Source: Shewanella carassii (GTDB lineage Bacteria; Pseudomonadota; Gammaproteobacteria; Enterobacterales; Shewanellaceae). From it: a stretch of 64,000 nucleotides of DNA. The DNA lies in NCBI RefSeq assembly GCF_002777975.1, contig NZ_NGVS01000045.1, forward strand, positions 20,833-84,832, read 5' to 3'. The position numbers and the translations under genes are program-made. The notes below the pieces were generated by a model. It did not search any database. It saw only the letters and a list, made by a program, of their open reading frames with translations, and was not told where the DNA came from. Below, one piece after another: positions 23,457-33,198 of the stretch (position 1 is its first letter; every line of letters begins with the position of its first letter).

Positions 23457-24341
23457 TTACCTGCGAGAGCGTTTTCGCAGCATATCCAAAGTAAACACCA
23501 CCAGGGCGGCCCAGATGAAGCCGAAGGTAATGCTCTTTTCGATATCGAAGGGTTCATCGAACAGGGTCACTGCCATGATAAACATAATGCTTGGGCCTAT
23601 GTACTGGAAGAAGCCCAGCATAATCAGCGGGATCCGCACTGCCGCACCGGCAAAGCACAGCAAGGGGATGGTGGTGATGATACCGGCGGCCATCAGCAGC
23701 AGGTTGAGATCCCAACTGTTACTGAGCATATTGGCACCGGCTTCACCAGTGCCCAGCAGTAAAAAGCCCAGCGCTGCGGGCATTAACACCGCAGTTTCGA
23801 CCAAAAGGCCTGTCTTGGCGTCGACATTGACCTTCTTGCGCAGCAAGGCGTAGAAACCGAAGGAGGCTGCGAGCCCCAGGGATACCAGCGGAATCGAGCC
23901 GAAAGAAACCAGTTGGATCACCACCCCGGCGGCGGCAAGTGTTACCGCCACCCATTGCAGTCTCCCGAGCCGCTCCCCCAGAAACAGCATGCCGAGCAAC
24001 ACATTGAACAGCGGGTTGATAAAGTAGCCCAGACTGGCATCCAGCATATGATCATTGTTGACCGCCCAGATAAATAGCAGCCAGTTGCCGGCGATAAGAA
24101 TCGAAGTCAGCAGCAGTACCGCCAACTGTTTCGGGCGCTTGAGTAACAGCCTGAGCTGGCCGAAACCACCGATAAACTGCATCAGGCCCCCCATAAAGAC
24201 GAAGGACCAGATGATGCGGTGCAGCAGGATCTCGGGAGCCGAGACATGATGTAGCAACTTGAAGTACAGCGGCGCAAAGCCCCAAAAAATATAAGCGCAA
24301 AGGGCGAGAATGACCCCCTTGCGGTATTCGGTTTCAGGCAT
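23457..24341 (-). CDS. rarD: EamA family transporter RarD
   Basis: The 294-residue inner-membrane protein has ten predicted helices and the RarD start region (GVILALCAYIFWGFAPLYFKLL, APEILLHRIIWSF). The natural substrate is unknown. It is close to yigI and recQ, echoing the E. coli rarD-yigI-recQ neighbourhood. Confidence 0.9.
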   Translation of the reverse strand: MPETEYRKGVILALCAYIFWGFAPLYFKLLHHVSAPEILLHRIIWSFVFMGGLMQFIGGFGQLRLLLKRPKQLAVLLLTSILIAGNWLLFIWAVNNDHMLDASLGYFINPLFNVLLGMLFLGERLGRLQWVAVTLAAAGVVIQLVSFGSIPLVSLGLAASFGFYALLRKKVNVDAKTGLLVETAVLMPAALGFLLLGTGEAGANMLSNSWDLNLLLMAAGIITTIPLLCFAGAAVRIPLIMLGFFQYIGPSIMFIMAVTLFDEPFDIEKSITFGFIWAALVVFTLDMLRKRSRR

Positions 24342-24447
24342 AGGTACTACACAATGACGAAAAGGAGAGAAGGGCGATTGTAGGGGGCAAAGCCCCTCGG
24401 CTCAAGTTATCGACAACAGATTCAGTGTTTGAGTTTTAAACAGCTAC

Positions 24448-24912
24448 TCAGCCGACCATGTAAGTCCCTGTACCAAAAGCAATATGGCTGCCTTTTTCAT
24501 TATGCAGCTCCATTCGACAGACAGAGACCCTGTTGCCGGCACGGATCACTGTTCCTGTGCCGCTGAAGACTTCTCCCCAGCCGGGGCGCAGATAGTCGAC
24601 CCTGAGATCTATGGTGCTCAGGGTTTGCAGTCGCTGTTGCAACTGCTCCACTGTCCAGTTGTCGCGACTGATAACTAAGCCGGAGAATGCCGTCAGGCCG
24701 CCAACCACATCCAACACGGTTGCGGTAACCCCGCCATGGAGTATTTTTTGATGTATGTTGCCGATTAGCTCTGGCTTCATTTGGATCTCCACTTCGACAC
24801 CAGAGGCGTCATATCGGCGGATCCCAAGGCCGAGAAGATTATGAAAAGGCACATGTTTATCAAATACTTCTGCTACCTTGGCGAGTACCTCGGCTTGAAT
24901 GTCCTGGCTCAT
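24448..24912 (-). CDS. yigI: Hotdog-fold acyl-CoA thioesterase YigI
   Basis: A 154-residue PaaI/YigI-like hotdog thioesterase: FHNLLGLGIRRYD, GNIHQKILHGGVTATVLDVVGG (catalytic segment) and DYLRPGWGEVFSGTGTVIRAG. It hydrolyses medium- to long-chain acyl-CoA in E. coli. ATG 24912 has AGGAAG upstream. Genomic position between rarD and recQ supports the YigI name. Confidence 0.87.
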   Translation of the reverse strand: MSQDIQAEVLAKVAEVFDKHVPFHNLLGLGIRRYDASGVEVEIQMKPELIGNIHQKILHGGVTATVLDVVGGLTAFSGLVISRDNWTVEQLQQRLQTLSTIDLRVDYLRPGWGEVFSGTGTVIRAGNRVSVCRMELHNEKGSHIAFGTGTYMVG

Positions 24913-25062
24913 AGGGCTTCCTGCTATTGTTGTTTTTTAGAGCAATCAATCTAACGCTAATATGGCCGTTTGCCTAGTCCAGGCGGAAAAATCCCCTCTT
25001 GGCTGGCACTCTGGTGTTGGCTTCATTTAGAATAGCGGCCTCTTCTTTGGACACAGACAGTC

Positions 25063-26904
25063 ATGGATCAGCCGCTGAGTATCGCTCCCGAGAGCCTAAA
25101 TCATCCCCAAGACCCTATGCAGCAAGCCTTGCAGCAGGTGTTCGGCTACCGCACTTTCCGTGAAGGGCAGCGCCAGGTGATTGAACGTGTGATGGCCGGG
25201 GAAGACTGCATGGTGATCATGCCCACCGGCGGCGGCAAGAGTCTGTGTTACCAACTGCCCGCATTGTTGATGCCAGGGTTGACTCTGGTGGTTTCGCCGC
25301 TTATCTCCCTGATGAAAGATCAGGTAGACAGCCTGCTGCAGACCGGGGTCAATGCCGCTTATCTCAACTCATCCTTGCCCAGGGAGCAGAGCCTCAAGGT
25401 GCTGCGCCAGTTGCATCAGGGGGAGATCCGCTTGTTGTATGTCTCGCCGGAGCGCTTGCTGCAGCATGAGTTTATTGAGCGGCTGCAATCCCTGCCGCTA
25501 TCGATGTTTGCCGTGGATGAGGCGCACTGTATCAGCCAGTGGGGCCATGATTTTCGCCCCGAATATGCCCAGCTTGGCCGCCTGAAGCAGCTGTTTCCCG
25601 GCGTGCCTGTGATGGCGCTGACCGCCACCGCCGACAAGGCGACCCGGGATGATATCTGCCAGCGGCTCAATATCACCCCCTATGTGCTTCTTTCCAGCTT
25701 TGATAGGCCGAATATTCGCTACACAGTGGCGGAAAAGCTCAATGCCGCCAATCAATTGCGCCAGTTTATCGCCGCGCAGAACGGCGCCGCCGGAATTGTT
25801 TATTGCTCCAGCCGCCGCCGGGTCGATGAAGTGGCCGAAAGGCTGCGGCTACAGGGCTATGCCGCCGAAGGTTATCATGCCGGTATGAGCGGTGACGAGC
25901 GCGCCAGTGTTCAGGACAGATTTCTCAAGGAACAGTTGGATATAGTGGTGGCCACGGTCGCGTTCGGCATGGGGATCAACAAGTCCAACGTGCGTTTTGT
26001 GGTGCATTACGATCTGCCCAAGAGCATAGAGGCCTACTATCAGGAAACCGGCCGCGCCGGGCGAGATGGTCTCGAGGCCGAAGCCTTTATGCTGTTCGAG
26101 CCCGCCGATATCGGCCGGGTGCGCCACCTGATTGAGCAGGGGGAACCCGGGCCGCAGCAACAGGTGGAACTGCATAAACTCAATACCATGGCGGCCTTTG
26201 CCGAAGCCCAGACCTGCCGCCGCCAGGTGTTGCTGCACTACTTCGATGAACCGGCGCTGGAGCCCTGCGGCAACTGTGACATCTGCCTGGATCCGCCGAA
26301 ACGCTACAACGGCACCGAGGATGCACAGAAGGTGCTGTCCTGCATATATCGCTTGGGGCAGAAGTTTGGCATGAACCAGCTGATTGAGGTGCTCAGAGGT
26401 TCCAAATCGGCCGCCGTGGTCGACCGGGGGCACGACAAGTTATCCACCTGGGGTGTCGGCAAAGACAAGAGCCATGAACACTGGCTCAGTGTGACCAGAC
26501 AGCTTATCCATTTGGGACTGGCGAGCCAGGATATTACCCGTGGATCGAGTATTCGCCTGAATCCGGCCGCCAGGCCTGTGCTCAGGGGCGAAGTTGCACT
26601 GATGTTGGCCGAACCCAGAATTGACTTGCATGTTACCCGCAGGCGTAGTGTCAGCAGCAAAGCGCCACTCAATTACGATCGCAAGCTGTTTGCCCGCCTC
26701 AAACAGTTAAGGCGCAGCATAGCCGAAGAGCAGGACGTACCGCCCTATCTGGTATTCAACGATGCAACCCTGGCGGAAATGGCGGCGATTTTGCCTACCA
26801 GCCAAGGCGAGATGTTGGCGGTCAATGGTGTTGGTGAACGCAAACTGGCCCGCTTTGGCGATCAGTTCCTCGACGAGATAGAGGCTTATCTCGCCGGTGA
26901 CTGA
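25063..26904 (+). CDS. recQ: ATP-dependent DNA helicase RecQ
   Basis: A 613-residue 3'-5' helicase for recombination and fork repair. Walker A MPTGGGKSLCYQLPA, DEAH box VDEAHCISQWGHDFRPEY, motif VI QETGRAGRDG, the RQC zinc site (C..C.NCDIC, about 380-410) and a C-terminal HRDC domain (about 530-610) are all present, in the E. coli order and length. Its stop lies 19 bases inside the convergent TPR gene end, so the two genes overlap tail to tail. Confidence 0.97.
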   Translation: MDQPLSIAPESLNHPQDPMQQALQQVFGYRTFREGQRQVIERVMAGEDCMVIMPTGGGKSLCYQLPALLMPGLTLVVSPLISLMKDQVDSLLQTGVNAAYLNSSLPREQSLKVLRQLHQGEIRLLYVSPERLLQHEFIERLQSLPLSMFAVDEAHCISQWGHDFRPEYAQLGRLKQLFPGVPVMALTATADKATRDDICQRLNITPYVLLSSFDRPNIRYTVAEKLNAANQLRQFIAAQNGAAGIVYCSSRRRVDEVAERLRLQGYAAEGYHAGMSGDERASVQDRFLKEQLDIVVATVAFGMGINKSNVRFVVHYDLPKSIEAYYQETGRAGRDGLEAEAFMLFEPADIGRVRHLIEQGEPGPQQQVELHKLNTMAAFAEAQTCRRQVLLHYFDEPALEPCGNCDICLDPPKRYNGTEDAQKVLSCIYRLGQKFGMNQLIEVLRGSKSAAVVDRGHDKLSTWGVGKDKSHEHWLSVTRQLIHLGLASQDITRGSSIRLNPAARPVLRGEVALMLAEPRIDLHVTRRRSVSSKAPLNYDRKLFARLKQLRRSIAEEQDVPPYLVFNDATLAEMAAILPTSQGEMLAVNGVGERKLARFGDQFLDEIEAYLAGD

Positions 26905-28649
26905 TGTTGCTCGGCGGCTTTCTGCTGACTGAGTTGGTTGACGCCGGCACGCTTCACCAGGCTATCCAGGGTATCGGGCTGCTGCAGCGAGGCCACTCCA
27001 ATACGCACGGCATGAGCCTCTTGCCAGCTCTGCACTATCGGCCGGAGTTGCTCGCTGACCTGCAAGGCGCCCCGGACCGAGGTGTAGGGCAGCAGGATCA
27101 CCATTTCATCCATGCTGTAGCGCAGCAGTCTGTCTTGCTCTCTGAGTTTCTGTTCCAGTGCCCGCTGCAGGGCGGAAAGATCCACCTGACGTATATGGCT
27201 GGTACTCAGCAACAACAGGCTCAAGGGGTAGTTGCCCTTCTTGGCACTGCTGAGCATGGCATCCAGCTGCTGGGCCGCAGGCAGTTTTTCCAGTGCCTCG
27301 GTACTCGGTTGTTGCCAGCGGTTACGGCGACTGACCAACCAGATCAGCGCACCTATGATGGCGAGTGCCAGCAAAGAGATGGTGCCGTAGGCCTGGCTCA
27401 GTTTGGAGCGCTGATCGGCACTGGCAAGACGAATGTTCTGCTGGGTTTCTACCTGCAACTGTTCCTGCTGGCTGAGCCTGGCCTTGTATTGCATAAAGCG
27501 GGTATTGTTGAGCTGCTTTTGGGCCTCGGCTGCGGCCTGGGCCGCCAGTTTCATCGCCTCGTATGCCGGTTTAAACTCAGCTCTTTCGGCGTAATAGTCA
27601 CTGATAAGCTGTTGGGTATAGGCCACTTCATCGGCCAGTTGCAGCTGCTCGGCCTGCTGCGCCGAATGCATCAGCAGCCTTAGGCCTTCATCGTCGTTGC
27701 GCTGGGCGAGACGTACCCTGGCCAACAGTCGGGTAGCACGCATATAGTTGTTTACTTTGCCTTGTTTTTCATAGGTCTGCAGGGCAATACCCACTAACTC
27801 ATCGGCAATCTCGGTTCTGCCCCTGGCGAGTTCTATCACGGCTATCTGGCTGTAACTGTTGGCAAGCTCCAGCGGTGAGCCTATCTCTGGCAGCAGTATT
27901 TTGGACTGTTTCAGCAGGCTGTCGGCTTGGGCTGTATCCTCCTGCGCCAGCGCGACTCCGGCGGCCATCAATAACAGCACATGGCGAACTTTGCCTTTGG
28001 CTTCATCTGTGTCCAGTGCCAACTTGAGATAGTAGGCCGCTTGGCGCAGGTCGCCGGTGGAATACATCAGGCTGGCCATGTCGCCGTAAACATAGGCCAG
28101 AGGTGGCCATAGCCAGGACGGATTTTGATTGCCGATATCCGGGTAGATGTCCAGCGCCAGACGCAGATCTTCGATGGCGGTGCCATAGTTGCCAAGGTCG
28201 TTTTCCAGCTGGCCCTTGAGTCTCAGGGCGTTGACCAGAGCCTGGGGTTGGTTGTGGCGTTTGGCCTGCTCAATGGCGCCGCCGAGTAACAGCAGTGATT
28301 GTTTCAGATCGTCGAAATTGGCATAGGCATCGGCGCGGCAAATTTGAAAATAACTGTCTGCCTGTTCCAGCCTGAGTTGCTTGGCTCTGGCTTCTCCCAG
28401 TTCGGCCAGATTGATGGCGGCGCCGTTGTCTCCTAATTGCAGGAGTGCTTCACATTTAAATAACTGCAATCTCAGCACTTGAGCCTGGCTCAACTCTGAG
28501 GCCTGACGCTCAAGTTCGTTGATTTGGGTCAGCGCCAGCGTAGGATATTGATAGAGGGTGTTGGCCAGTGTGTCCAACCGCTCCGCGGCCCAAAGCGCGC
28601 CAGAAAATGACCACAGGAGCAAGCTCAGTGCCAAGAGGCGAAAATCCAT
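26886..28649 (-). CDS. Exported TPR protein with degenerate GGDEF domain
   Basis: A 587-residue protein with a signal peptide (1-21, ending ALWAA), a tetratricopeptide-repeat region (about 25-380, for example GNYGTAIEDLRLALDIYP and GDLRQAAYYLKLALDT), a coiled stretch, one membrane helix (AYGTISLLALAIIGALIWLV, about 420-440) and a cytoplasmic domain with a diguanylate-cyclase-like fold. In place of GGDEF it reads SMDEM (RLLRYSMDEMVILLP), so it should not make c-di-GMP. TPR-TM-GGDEF proteins are common in Shewanella; this one is probably a sensor or scaffold. Its 3' end overlaps recQ by 19 bases. Confidence 0.85.
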   Translation of the reverse strand: MDFRLLALSLLLWSFSGALWAAERLDTLANTLYQYPTLALTQINELERQASELSQAQVLRLQLFKCEALLQLGDNGAAINLAELGEARAKQLRLEQADSYFQICRADAYANFDDLKQSLLLLGGAIEQAKRHNQPQALVNALRLKGQLENDLGNYGTAIEDLRLALDIYPDIGNQNPSWLWPPLAYVYGDMASLMYSTGDLRQAAYYLKLALDTDEAKGKVRHVLLLMAAGVALAQEDTAQADSLLKQSKILLPEIGSPLELANSYSQIAVIELARGRTEIADELVGIALQTYEKQGKVNNYMRATRLLARVRLAQRNDDEGLRLLMHSAQQAEQLQLADEVAYTQQLISDYYAERAEFKPAYEAMKLAAQAAAEAQKQLNNTRFMQYKARLSQQEQLQVETQQNIRLASADQRSKLSQAYGTISLLALAIIGALIWLVSRRNRWQQPSTEALEKLPAAQQLDAMLSSAKKGNYPLSLLLLSTSHIRQVDLSALQRALEQKLREQDRLLRYSMDEMVILLPYTSVRGALQVSEQLRPIVQSWQEAHAVRIGVASLQQPDTLDSLVKRAGVNQLSQQKAAEQHQSPAR

Positions 28650-28848
28650 TTTTTCTCCGCTGAGTGAAGGTGAGTTTTGCCGAGCGAAACCGTGTTGGGA
28701 TAATAACTATTTTTTATCATTTTTGGCACAAAAAATGATGCTATCGGCAAGATTTTATTCATCTATTTAGCTTTGGATCACCAAGGCTTGAATGGTGCAA
28801 ATCAGCACGTTAAGCCGAAATTTTCAACTGATGCTGAGAAATATAGGC

Positions 28849-28877
28849 TTGACAGCGAGCAAGGAGGCAGTTAATTA
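28849..28877 (+). promoter_or_regulatory. Candidate promoter of the leu operon
   Basis: TTGACA at 28849-28854 is followed after 17 bases by TAATTA, 75 bases upstream of the leader peptide. The -10 is weak. The rest of 28650-28951 holds a 9-base inverted repeat (ATCATTTTT/AAAAATGAT, 28716-28739) of unknown role. Confidence 0.4.
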
Positions 28878-28951
28878 TTGAACCTCTTGAGCCCGGTGGG
28901 AAGAATATAAACCCACTTTAAACGAATTTTTATCTGGTATAGAACAGCTAA

Positions 28952-29017
28952 ATGAACCCACAAATGCAACTGTCTCTCCTCCTCCTTACTCTCGCAGTCC
29001 CTGCGCGGAGGAGCTAG
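28952..29017 (+). CDS. leuL: leu operon leader peptide
   Basis: A 21-residue leader, MNPQMQLSLLLLTLAVPARRS, contains six leucines within seven... eight codons of each other (CTG TCT CTC CTC CTC CTT ACT CTC) and lies 32 bases before a strong terminator. Ribosome stalling at these codons when charged tRNA-Leu is scarce should favour an antiterminator and switch on leuABCD. Recognised by codon content and position; no separate homology needed. Confidence 0.85.
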   Translation: MNPQMQLSLLLLTLAVPARRS

Positions 29018-29048
29018 ACTTGCACGTCGATTAGCAAGCCAGAACTCA

Positions 29049-29079
29049 AAACCCCGCGCCAGAAACCGCGGGGTTTTTT
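29049..29079 (+). terminator. leu operon attenuator terminator
   Basis: ACCCCGCG/CGCGGGGT forms an 8-base GC stem followed by T6 between leuL and leuA, the terminator arm of a leucine attenuator. Confidence 0.85.
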
Positions 29080-29128
29080 GTTTCTGGCACGGGAAAAATC
29101 AATCGAAACCCCTGAATGGAGAATCCAG

Positions 29129-30697
29129 ATGTCTGACAGAGTGTTTATTTTCGATACCACCTTACGGGACGGCGAGCAGGCGCTGGCAGCCAGCCTGACA
29201 GTGAAAGAAAAACTGCAGATAGCCATGGCTCTCGAGCGCCTGGGGGTCGACATCATGGAGGTGGGGTTCCCGGTTTCCTCTCCCGGCGACTTTGAGTCGG
29301 TACAGACCATAGCCCGTACCATCAAAAACAGTCGGGTCTGCGCCCTGTCGCGGGCACTGGAGAAAGATATCGACGCTGCGGCCCAGGCCTTATCGGTCGC
29401 GGATCAGTTCCGCATTCATACCTTTATCTCAACTTCAAATATCCATGTGCAGAGCAAGCTGAAGCGCTCCTTCGACCAAGTGCTGGAGATGGCGGTAGGG
29501 GCGGTGAAGTATGCCAGGCGTTTTACCGATGATGTGGAGTTTTCCTGCGAAGACGCCGGCCGGACCCCGATAGATAATCTGTGTCGCATGGTCGAGGCGG
29601 CCATCGAAGCCGGTGCCCGCACCATCAATATTCCGGACACAGTGGGCTATACCCTTCCCAGCGAGTTCGGCGGCATTATTCAAACCCTGTTTAACCGGGT
29701 GCCCAATATCGATCAGGCGGTGATCTCTGTGCACTGCCACGACGATTTGGGATTGTCGGTTGCCAACTCCATCATGGCGGTGCAGCAGGGGGCCCGGCAG
29801 ATTGAGTGTACCATCAACGGCATAGGTGAGCGGGCAGGTAACTGTTCATTGGAAGAGATCGCCATGATCCTGGCAACCCGCAAAGACATTCTGGGGCTGG
29901 AGACAGGCATCAAGGCTCAGGAAATTCACCGCACTTCCTCCATGGTGAGCCAGTTATGCAATATGCCTATTCAGGCCAACAAGGCGATAGTGGGCGCCAA
30001 TGCCTTTACCCATTCATCCGGTATCCATCAAGACGGCATGTTAAAGGCGCAAAACACCTATGAAATCATGACACCTGAGAGCATAGGCCTGAATCGCAAT
30101 CACCTGAATATGACCTCACGCTCCGGCCGCCATGTGATCAAGCATCGAATGGAGCAGATGGGTTATTCAGAGCAGGATTATTCATTGGATCAGCTGTACG
30201 ACGCCTTCCTGAAACTGGCCGACAAGAAGGGCCAGGTGTTCGACTATGACCTGGAAGCCTTGGTGTATATGGAGGGCCGGGCAGCGGCCGACGACCACTT
30301 CCAGTTGCAGCAGCTGGTGGTGCAATCCGACTCTACCGAGGGCATGGCCACCGCCACTGTACGTATTGAAGCTGGCGGTGAGGTAGTGACCGAAGCCGCC
30401 ACCGGCAATGGCCCTGTGGATGCTGCCTATAAGGCGATAGCCCGCGCCAGCGGCCAGAGCGTGGATATCTGCAGCTATAAGTTGAGCGCCAAAGGCGAAG
30501 GCCAGAATGCGCTGGGGCAGGTGGATATCACGGCTCAGTACCAGGGGCGCAATTTCCACGGTGTCGGCTTGGCTACCGATGTGGTCGAGGCTTCGGCCGC
30601 GGCCCTGGTGCATGTGATGAACCTTATTCAGCGTGCCGACCAGGTGGCGGATCATAAACAGAAAATACAACAGAGAAAGGAGTTGGGTGGCGTATGA
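29129..30697 (+). CDS. leuA: 2-isopropylmalate synthase
   Basis: The 522-residue enzyme condenses acetyl-CoA with 2-oxoisovalerate, the committed step of leucine synthesis. The N-terminal TIM barrel carries FDTTLRDGEQALAASL and the metal/substrate motifs HCHDDLGLSVANS and NGIGERAGN; the C-terminal (about 400-510) is the leucine-binding LeuA dimer domain. ATG 29129 has TGGAGAA upstream, just after the attenuator. Its stop overlaps leuB by four bases. Confidence 0.97.
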   Translation: MSDRVFIFDTTLRDGEQALAASLTVKEKLQIAMALERLGVDIMEVGFPVSSPGDFESVQTIARTIKNSRVCALSRALEKDIDAAAQALSVADQFRIHTFISTSNIHVQSKLKRSFDQVLEMAVGAVKYARRFTDDVEFSCEDAGRTPIDNLCRMVEAAIEAGARTINIPDTVGYTLPSEFGGIIQTLFNRVPNIDQAVISVHCHDDLGLSVANSIMAVQQGARQIECTINGIGERAGNCSLEEIAMILATRKDILGLETGIKAQEIHRTSSMVSQLCNMPIQANKAIVGANAFTHSSGIHQDGMLKAQNTYEIMTPESIGLNRNHLNMTSRSGRHVIKHRMEQMGYSEQDYSLDQLYDAFLKLADKKGQVFDYDLEALVYMEGRAAADDHFQLQQLVVQSDSTEGMATATVRIEAGGEVVTEAATGNGPVDAAYKAIARASGQSVDICSYKLSAKGEGQNALGQVDITAQYQGRNFHGVGLATDVVEASAAALVHVMNLIQRADQVADHKQKIQQRKELGGV

Positions 30698-31788
30698 GTT
30701 ATCAGATAGCGGTATTGGCCGGCGACGGCATAGGCCCGGAAGTCATGGCCCAGGCCCGTAAGGTGCTGACGGCGGTAGAGCAACGCTTCGACCTGGCAAT
30801 GGAGTACGCCGAATATGATGTCGGCGGCATAGCGATAGATAACCATGGCTGCCCGTTGCCGGCATCGACCCTGGCCGGATGTGAAGCGGCAGATGCAATT
30901 CTGTTCGGCTCGGTAGGCGGCCCCAAATGGGAAAAACTGCCTCCCAATGAACAACCCGAGCGCGGCGCGCTGTTGCCGCTGCGGGGCCATTTCGGCTTAT
31001 TCAGTAACCTGAGACCGGCCAAGTTACATCAGGGGCTGGAACATCTGTCGCCGCTGCGCGCCGATATCTCGGCCAAAGGGTTTGATGTACTGTGCGTGCG
31101 TGAACTGACCGGCGGTATCTACTTTGGCAAACCCAAGGGGCGTCAGGGGGAGGGCGAGAGCGAAGAGGCGTTTGACACCATGAGATACAGCCGCGCCGAG
31201 ATCCGCCGAATCGCCCATATCGCCTTCGAGGCCGCCCGCGGCCGCCGCGGTAAGGTGACGTCGGTCGACAAGGCCAACGTGCTGGCCTGCTCGGTACTTT
31301 GGCGTGAAGTGGTCGAGCAGGTCGCGAGCGAGTATCCGGATGTGGAACTGGAACATATCTATATCGACAACGCCACCATGCAACTGCTGCGTCGCCCCTG
31401 GGACTTTGATGTGATGCTGTGCTCCAACCTGTTCGGCGACATACTTTCCGATGAAATCGCCATGTTGACCGGCTCCATGGGGCTGTTGTCATCGGCTTCC
31501 ATCAACAGCAGTGGTTTCGGTCTCTATGAACCGGCCGGTGGCAGTGCCCCGGATATTGCCGGCAAGGGGATTGCCAACCCGGTAGCGCAGATCTTGTCGG
31601 CGGCCTTGATGTTGCGCCACAGCCTGCAGCAGGAAGAGGCGGCGGCAGCGATAGAGCGCGCCGTTGGCAAGGCGCTGGCAGATGGCTTCTTTACCTGTGA
31701 GTTGCTGGCGCCGGAGCAGCGGCATAATGCCAAGACCACGGCAGAGATGGGCGACTATATCGCCAATGCGATTCGGGAGGGGGTGTAA
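30694..31788 (+). CDS. leuB: 3-isopropylmalate dehydrogenase
   Basis: A 364-residue NAD-dependent beta-decarboxylating dehydrogenase making 2-oxoisocaproate precursor. AVLAGDGIGPEVM, RELTGGIYFG, NLFGDILSDEIAMLTGSMG and EPAGGSAPDIAGKGIANP are all intact. Overlaps leuA (ATGA) and touches leuC (TAATG). Confidence 0.97.
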   Translation: MSYQIAVLAGDGIGPEVMAQARKVLTAVEQRFDLAMEYAEYDVGGIAIDNHGCPLPASTLAGCEAADAILFGSVGGPKWEKLPPNEQPERGALLPLRGHFGLFSNLRPAKLHQGLEHLSPLRADISAKGFDVLCVRELTGGIYFGKPKGRQGEGESEEAFDTMRYSRAEIRRIAHIAFEAARGRRGKVTSVDKANVLACSVLWREVVEQVASEYPDVELEHIYIDNATMQLLRRPWDFDVMLCSNLFGDILSDEIAMLTGSMGLLSSASINSSGFGLYEPAGGSAPDIAGKGIANPVAQILSAALMLRHSLQQEEAAAAIERAVGKALADGFFTCELLAPEQRHNAKTTAEMGDYIANAIREGV

Positions 31789-33197
31789 TGGGCAAGACAT
31801 TGTATGAAAAAGTGTGGGATGCCCACCTGGTGGCGACGCCTGCTGGAGAAGCGCCGATTATTTACGTCGACCGTCATCTGGTGCACGAGGTGACCTCGCC
31901 CCAGGCCTTCAGTGGCCTGAAGATGGCCGGGCGCCAACTTCGGGCACCGGACAAGACCTTTGCCACCATGGATCACAACACCTCGACCAAGAGCGCCAGT
32001 CTGGACGCCTTGAGCCCCATGGCGCGCACTCAGGTTGAAACCCTGGCACAAAACTGTCGCGAATTCGGTGTGCGTCTGTATGACATTCACCACCCCAATC
32101 AGGGCATAGTGCATGTGATGGGGCCTGAACTGGGCATTACCCTGCCGGGTACGGTTATTGTCTGTGGCGATTCCCATACCGCTACCCACGGTGCCTTTGG
32201 CGCGCTGGCCTTTGGTATCGGCACCTCTGAGGTGGAGCATGTGCTGGCCACCCAAACGCTGCGGCAGCTTAAGGCCAAGACCATGAGAGTTGAGGTCAAG
32301 GGACAACTGGGCGAGGGCATTACCGCCAAGGATGTGGTGTTGGCGATTATCGGCAAGATAGGCATGGATGGCGGCACCGGCTATGTGGTGGAGTTTTGCG
32401 GTGACGCGATTCGCGCCCTGTCGATGGAGGGGCGCATGACGCTGTGCAACATGGCGATTGAGATGGGCGCCAAGGCCGGCATGGTCGCGCCGGATGAGAC
32501 CACCTTCGCCTATCTTGAGGGGCGTCAGTTTGCGCCCAAGGGCGCCGATTGGGATGCCGCCCTGGCAGCCTGGAAGACGCTCAAGTCTGATGAAGATGCT
32601 ATCTTCGATGCCTATGTGGAGTTGGAAGGCAGTGAAATCGCGCCGCAACTGACCTGGGGCACTAATCCGGGCCAGGTGGTGGCCATAGATAAACCTGTGC
32701 CCAACCCCGCCGAGGAGGCCGATGCCACAGTGCGCGGCAGTATGGAAAAGGCGCTGAATTATATAGGTTTGACACCAGGTACCCTGATGACGGATGTGGC
32801 CATCAACAAGGTCTTTATTGGTTCATGCACCAATTCACGCATCGAAGATCTGCGCAGCGCCGCGGCGCAGATCCGTGGTCGGCGGGTGGCTGACGGCGTG
32901 ACCGCCATAGTGGTGCCTGGCTCGGGACAAGTAAAGGCTCAGGCCGAAGCCGAAGGGCTGGATAAACTGTTTGTCGAGGCCGGGTTTGAATGGCGCTTGC
33001 CGGGCTGCTCCATGTGTCTGGCGATGAATGATGATCGCCTGGAAAGCGGCGATCGCTGCGCCTCAACCAGTAACCGCAACTTTGAGGGGCGGCAGGGACG
33101 CGGCAGCCGCACCCATCTGGTGAGTCCTGCCATGGCAGCCGCTGCCGCCATTGCCGGGCACTTTGTCGATATCCGCCACGCTGGCCAGGAGAAATAA
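31788..33197 (+). CDS. leuC: 3-isopropylmalate dehydratase, large subunit
   Basis: A 469-residue aconitase-type iron-sulfur enzyme subunit. KTLYEKVWDAHLV, FGDSHT-type motif (CGDSHTATHGAFG) and the three cluster cysteines in GSCTNSRIEDL and GCSMCLAMN are visible. It works with LeuD to isomerise 2- to 3-isopropylmalate. Its start overlaps the leuB stop by one base. Confidence 0.97.
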   Translation: MGKTLYEKVWDAHLVATPAGEAPIIYVDRHLVHEVTSPQAFSGLKMAGRQLRAPDKTFATMDHNTSTKSASLDALSPMARTQVETLAQNCREFGVRLYDIHHPNQGIVHVMGPELGITLPGTVIVCGDSHTATHGAFGALAFGIGTSEVEHVLATQTLRQLKAKTMRVEVKGQLGEGITAKDVVLAIIGKIGMDGGTGYVVEFCGDAIRALSMEGRMTLCNMAIEMGAKAGMVAPDETTFAYLEGRQFAPKGADWDAALAAWKTLKSDEDAIFDAYVELEGSEIAPQLTWGTNPGQVVAIDKPVPNPAEEADATVRGSMEKALNYIGLTPGTLMTDVAINKVFIGSCTNSRIEDLRSAAAQIRGRRVADGVTAIVVPGSGQVKAQAEAEGLDKLFVEAGFEWRLPGCSMCLAMNDDRLESGDRCASTSNRNFEGRQGRGSRTHLVSPAMAAAAAIAGHFVDIRHAGQEK

Positions 33198-33198
33198 A

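Noticed and set aside
28716..28739. AT-rich inverted repeat considered as a terminator
   Set aside because: It lies upstream of both divergent genes and has no downstream T run in a useful direction.
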